The notes under the pieces were generated by a model that had not been told where the DNA came from, made no database searches, and saw only the letters and a program-made list of their open reading frames with translations. From positions 33,985,516 through 34,049,515 of the forward strand of contig NC_057766.1 of the NCBI RefSeq assembly GCF_010389155.1: DNA of 64,000 nt, given 5' to 3'. Source of the DNA: Erigeron canadensis (Eukaryota > Streptophyta > Magnoliopsida > Asterales > Asteraceae). Both the position numbers and the translations under genes were made by a program. Shown here in pieces: positions 60,539-64,000 of this stretch (position 1 is the first letter of the stretch; each line of letters starts with the position of its first letter).

Positions 60539-60910
60539 ATGGCTTCCTTTCTCCAAAAACTTGCTCGAAAGAAACCACCCATTTCAACAATCCTAATCAC
60601 CAATCTCAACAAACGAGTCAGCTCAATACCAACCCATTTTCTTGACCCACAACCCGTTTCTCCAAGCCCGTTTTGGACCCCTGTCTCCAACCCAACCCAT
60701 AAACCACAAAAGTCGTTAACTTTTTACCCATCTTTTTCACTTGAACATTTTTTGCACCCAACTGGTTTAATTCAACAAGATATTATTATGGATCCTGAAA
60801 ATGATAATGGGCATAAAATATGGGCAGATAGTGTGAAGAAAAAAAGAAAGAAGAAGATGAATAAACACAAGTTAAAGAAACTAAGGAAGCGTTTGAGGAG
60901 AAAGACTTAA
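60539..60910 (+). CDS. mS38: Mitochondrial small ribosomal subunit protein mS38 (AURKAIP1/COX24-like)
   Basis: Single exon, 123 residues. The N terminus MASFLQKLARKKPPIS is basic and acid-free, as in a mitochondrial presequence. The C terminus is the family signature: KIWADSVKKKRKKKMNKH followed by KLKKLRKRLRRKT. By family, this very basic helix inserts into the 3' end of the mitochondrial small-subunit rRNA. The middle is poorly conserved and Pro-rich. The start follows an A-rich leader. The gene begins 130 bases after the tRNA on the same strand. Confidence 0.88.
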   Translation: MASFLQKLARKKPPISTILITNLNKRVSSIPTHFLDPQPVSPSPFWTPVSNPTHKPQKSLTFYPSFSLEHFLHPTGLIQQDIIMDPENDNGHKIWADSVKKKRKKKMNKHKLKKLRKRLRRKT

Positions 60911-63330
60911 GGAAAATGGTCTCTTTTTTGTGTTTAATTGTCTGGTGAGAAATGAAACTCATTTTGGTTATTTACAAAGTTTTTATGTTTTGATGATTAA
61001 CTAACTTTTTATGGAATTGAATGTGTTTAATAATTTATCTTGATATTTCAAGTTATTAACTTCATGTTTGTGTGTTTCTATTATTCATGGTTTGTCTGTA
61101 GAAAAATCTTTGTTTGTGGGTTTAGATATGAGTACAACAACAATACCGAATCCCAACAGGGGTAGTGTATGGGGGAGATGGGAATGTGGGATTTAGATGA
61201 TATACTTTTAGAGAAACTGCTTTCAGGAATGGGTTTAAGCATGAGTATCTATTTGAATGATATCCTTGGTTTAGAAGGCGCTAGGACCTCGTAGGTGATA
61301 AGGGTTCAAAAGCCGAGGTACTAGGCACTAGGCGGCGTATGCCTTGGGTATAAAAATACCTATATGTTTAATTACTTCTCTATAGTGTTTTTGACCATAT
61401 AAATATTTGAATTTACTTATACATCACTTCTATATAAAAAAATTACTTGAAATACTTAACTTATGTACCTGAAGTATGCAAGAGACATTACGAGAGGATA
61501 TTAAAAAGTAGGCTACTTATGAGGTGTGCTTAATATGTTGGGCATTCCTTACTTAAACGTGTGGCTGAGGCATGCCTTTGATCCGCATTCCGTAAGGTCA
61601 CTGCTGACAGTAGGTTGATGCATTTGGACATCGCCTTTATGCACCTTTTGAGTGCCTTAGGCAAGGCGTTTTTAAATCCGAGATGGTATATTTTGGTTTT
61701 TGGAGGTTGCAATGTAACTAGATGTGAATTAGCATGTTTGTAGCCGAACTATGCTAATTGCTAATCTTGTTTGTTGAAGAAAGTTACTTACTTTTATGTG
61801 TATTTCAAGAGAATTTTGAATAGGGGGCTTTCTACTTACATGTGTGCTAGGTTTTTGGTTAAAATAAAGTAGATGCTGATATGTTGTTTTACATGCTACC
61901 GACGTTCTGAACAAGCCTTTAGTTCAACGCTTTCAAAGGTGCCTCACAATACCAACGGTTGTGAGTTCATGTCCTTGAACTCTTGAAGGGACATAGGTAG
62001 ATGTATAAGTTTGTGATTAAGTCTTTGCCTTAAACAAGTAGATGTTTAACTTGCTTTAAGTAAGTATTTGATTTACGTCTTTGTGGTCCTTTTATTATAT
62101 TATTAGCCTACTCCAGTTGGTGTACTGTTCCTGTTTGATCTTAGTTTCCGGGTAGTTACTTGGTGAGATCAGTGATGTTAACATTCATTGCCTGAAATGA
62201 AATGGCTGAATGAAGTAAACAGGTGTCTTTTTGCTATAGTATATGGAGATATAAGTAGCAATCTGGTATGGCCCTCACTTCTACTTAGTCTATTCATCTT
62301 ACGATCTTGTTACAAATAGAAACAAGAAAATTCTTACTCCCTGTTCATTGCAGAAGAAGTTTGAACAGTATTCTCACTATTTAGACTATGATGAGAACAA
62401 TATACTTTTTTTTTTTTGAACGGCTGAAAACAATATACTTGCTTGATCATGATGTTTAACATGCTATTAGAAGAAAATGTTCTGCATCTTTCTGGCATTT
62501 TGCTTTCATCTCAGCTTGTGGACCCTATATCTTATCAAAACTAACCTCTACTGTTTTTATATGGGCAAAGAGATGTTCGATTTTAACATTTAGGCTACGG
62601 GGCTTGTTAGGCTTCTTGTATTGTGTTAGAGCCTATAATTGTCGTGACTGTGGCTTGATAGCTTGCCTGGTAGCCTATATATTTTCATCCCACCCGCCCA
62701 CCGTTTACTCACCTTCAAATGATATGTAACGGGTCTTTAGGAATGATGTACACAACTTCTGCAAATACTCTAGACTTGCTTATAGTAATCAGTTTGTATG
62801 TCTCATCTTTCTCTACCATGTTTGAAAAAGATGGCATTCAGTCATTCGATCTCTTTTAATGAAACTGGGCTTTGATACTAGGTTCCTTCATTATTCAAGG
62901 GATTACGATTACCTTATATATGTCCTGGATTTTGGCTATAGGTAGTGTTGGAATCTAATTTTGGTTATAGGTTTAAATTGCACATTTTTACAATCATTTA
63001 ACAAAATTTTCGGTGTTACTTTAAGGGGCTTATTATGGTATGAATCCAAATATGTTTGTTTCTGTTTTGAGAGTACTTTGGAATTGGTAAAAAAAATTGT
63101 TTTCACAAGAACCCCAAAATTCTCTCCCTAATTATATCTGCACCTCACACCTATCTCTCATTCTCTTTTGATCCCAACTATTTATAAAAAACTTCTGATC
63201 AATTTCGTCCATTACGATATATGAATAAATAGTGTTTCTCTTGTACATTTATATTATAGAGAAAAGTTATGCATTTTCGACCATTCAGATAAAAGTTCCC
63301 GTCTTTCAAACAAATTCATATTTGTGCATT
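60911..63330. other. Intergenic; degraded repeats, no gene seen
   Basis: 3' UTR of mS38, then a region (61275-61690) with AGGCGCTAGG...GGCGGCGTATGCC and GTGCCTTAGGCAAGGCG in opposite senses, typical of a worn inverted-repeat element. Around 61910-62040 there is a SINE-like stretch (GTTGTGAGTTCATGTCC). Near the end, CTATTTATAAAAAAC (63178) is a good TATA-like box for the next gene. Confidence 0.4.
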
Positions 63331-63771
63331 ATGGCACGCCAATTGGTTGTCCTTGCCCTTGTTTTCATCGCCATTGTCGGCCTCGCCAACGCAGCCGAGA
63401 CGCCAAAAGCAGCACCACCACCAAAGGGTGCTGGTGGCAAGGCCGCAACACCATCACCAGCCGCAAGCCCCGACTCAGGTAAAGCTCCATCTTCAGCCGA
63501 TAGTTCCTCCCCTAACGCTGCACCGTCCCCTGGTTCCTCAAGTGGTGATGGGTCATCGCCTAGCCCATCTGCTGATGATTCAGCTGCTAGCCCGCCTGAC
63601 CCAGATTCCTCTGAAGCTCCCGAATCAGCTGAGTCACCAGATTCTGACTCTGAGGCACCTGCGTCTGAAGAAGCAGACGCCGCTGAAGCACCAGAATCTG
63701 ATGCGGCTGCAATCTTAAAGGAGACCCTCGCAGCTGGTGCTGCTGCTTTTGCAGGTTTCTTACTCTTCTAG
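63331..63771 (+). CDS. Classical arabinogalactan protein (GPI-anchored)
   Basis: Single exon, 146 residues, starting at the ATG at 63331; an upstream in-frame ATG at 63232 would only prepend sequence before the signal peptide. Signal peptide MARQLVVLALVFIAIVGLANA (cleavage about residue 21). The mature part is rich in Ala, Pro, Ser and Asp with AP/SP/PSP dipeptides (TPSPAASPDS, NAAPSPGSS, SPSPSAD), the substrate of prolyl hydroxylation and arabinogalactan O-glycosylation. The C terminus ends in a hydrophobic tail AAGAAAFAGFLLF after small residues, a GPI-anchor signal. Expected at the plasma membrane and wall. Unusually acidic in its C-terminal half (SEAPESAESPDSDSEAP). Confidence 0.9.
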   Translation: MARQLVVLALVFIAIVGLANAAETPKAAPPPKGAGGKAATPSPAASPDSGKAPSSADSSSPNAAPSPGSSSGDGSSPSPSADDSAASPPDPDSSEAPESAESPDSDSEAPASEEADAAEAPESDAAAILKETLAAGAAAFAGFLLF

Positions 63772-64000
63772 ATTACCATTCAATTGTGATAGAGAGGACA
63801 TATAGAAGGATTATATTTTTTCAGCTTTAGGGCCTTATGCATTAAATCACAAATTTATGTATTACAAGATTTGATATCGTTCAAATCAAACCTAGTTTAG
63901 TTTTGTAATGCCATATATATGAATACAGTTACACTTTTCAGTTTTCACAAATGATGAAATGGATATCGTCATACCTCTATGTGAATCATGTTAATTAGTT

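Noticed and set aside
63347..63718. 123-codon frame inside the arabinogalactan gene
   Set aside because: Out-of-frame shadow of the repetitive Pro/Ala/Ser codons; it lacks the signal peptide and GPI signal.

Overview
This is nuclear DNA of a flowering plant, almost certainly a eudicot. Genes have many short AT-rich introns, the spacers are AT-rich, and the families are plant-specific: a SOG1-type NAC factor, a sieve-element-occlusion protein, an RGLG ubiquitin ligase, a chloroplast RNA-binding protein, a DUF707 protein and an arabinogalactan protein. An asterid, perhaps Asteraceae, is my impression from the repeat families; that is inference only. Gene models were built by hand from splice sites. 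Every multi-exon model given as intact closes in frame.

Layout. 1-2.1 kb: 3' part of a Raf-like (ATN1-type) protein kinase (+). 3.7-6.0 kb: a Helitron-like remnant and a 1.4-kb non-autonomous Mutator-like element with near-perfect 9-bp target duplications. 7.7-11.0 kb: SOG1-like NAC factor (+), convergent with a GT17 glycosyltransferase (11.8-13.3 kb, -). 16.0-16.7 kb: small unknown gene (-). 16.9-23.2 kb: a 6.3-kb Mutator-like element holding a broken FAR1/MURA-type transposase gene, a convergent broken Ptta/En-Spm-like gene, a tandem array in an intron, a 60-bp-arm hairpin and five related palindromes. 23.5-25.7 kb: a tandem duplication and a Helitron. 26.4-30.5 kb: 13-exon DUF707 gene (-). 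31.8-34.6 kb: GDSL esterase (-). 36.9-39.6 kb: SURF2 (+). 42.4-47.0 kb: RGLG RING ligase (+). 48.5-48.8 kb: small basic protein (+). 49.9-51.4 kb: 5'-truncated LINE (-). 52.0-54.5 kb: chloroplast two-RRM protein (+). 56.2-59.7 kb: SEO protein (+). 60.3-60.4 kb: tRNA-Thr(TGT). 60.5-60.9 kb: mS38 mitoribosomal protein (+). 63.3-63.8 kb: arabinogalactan protein (+).

The host genes look like independent housekeeping, signalling and cell-wall genes with no shared pathway. The unusual biology lies in the mobile elements. The strongest is the 6.3-kb Mutator-like element. Its first intron is a minisatellite whose repeat unit carries the intron's own 3' splice site. Part of the second exon is duplicated inside that array: the decoy copy keeps a Trp codon where the real exon has a stop. 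SINEs with clear target duplications, and one GGTGGCAA-ended MITE family found in introns of most multi-exon genes, show how mobile DNA shapes introns here.
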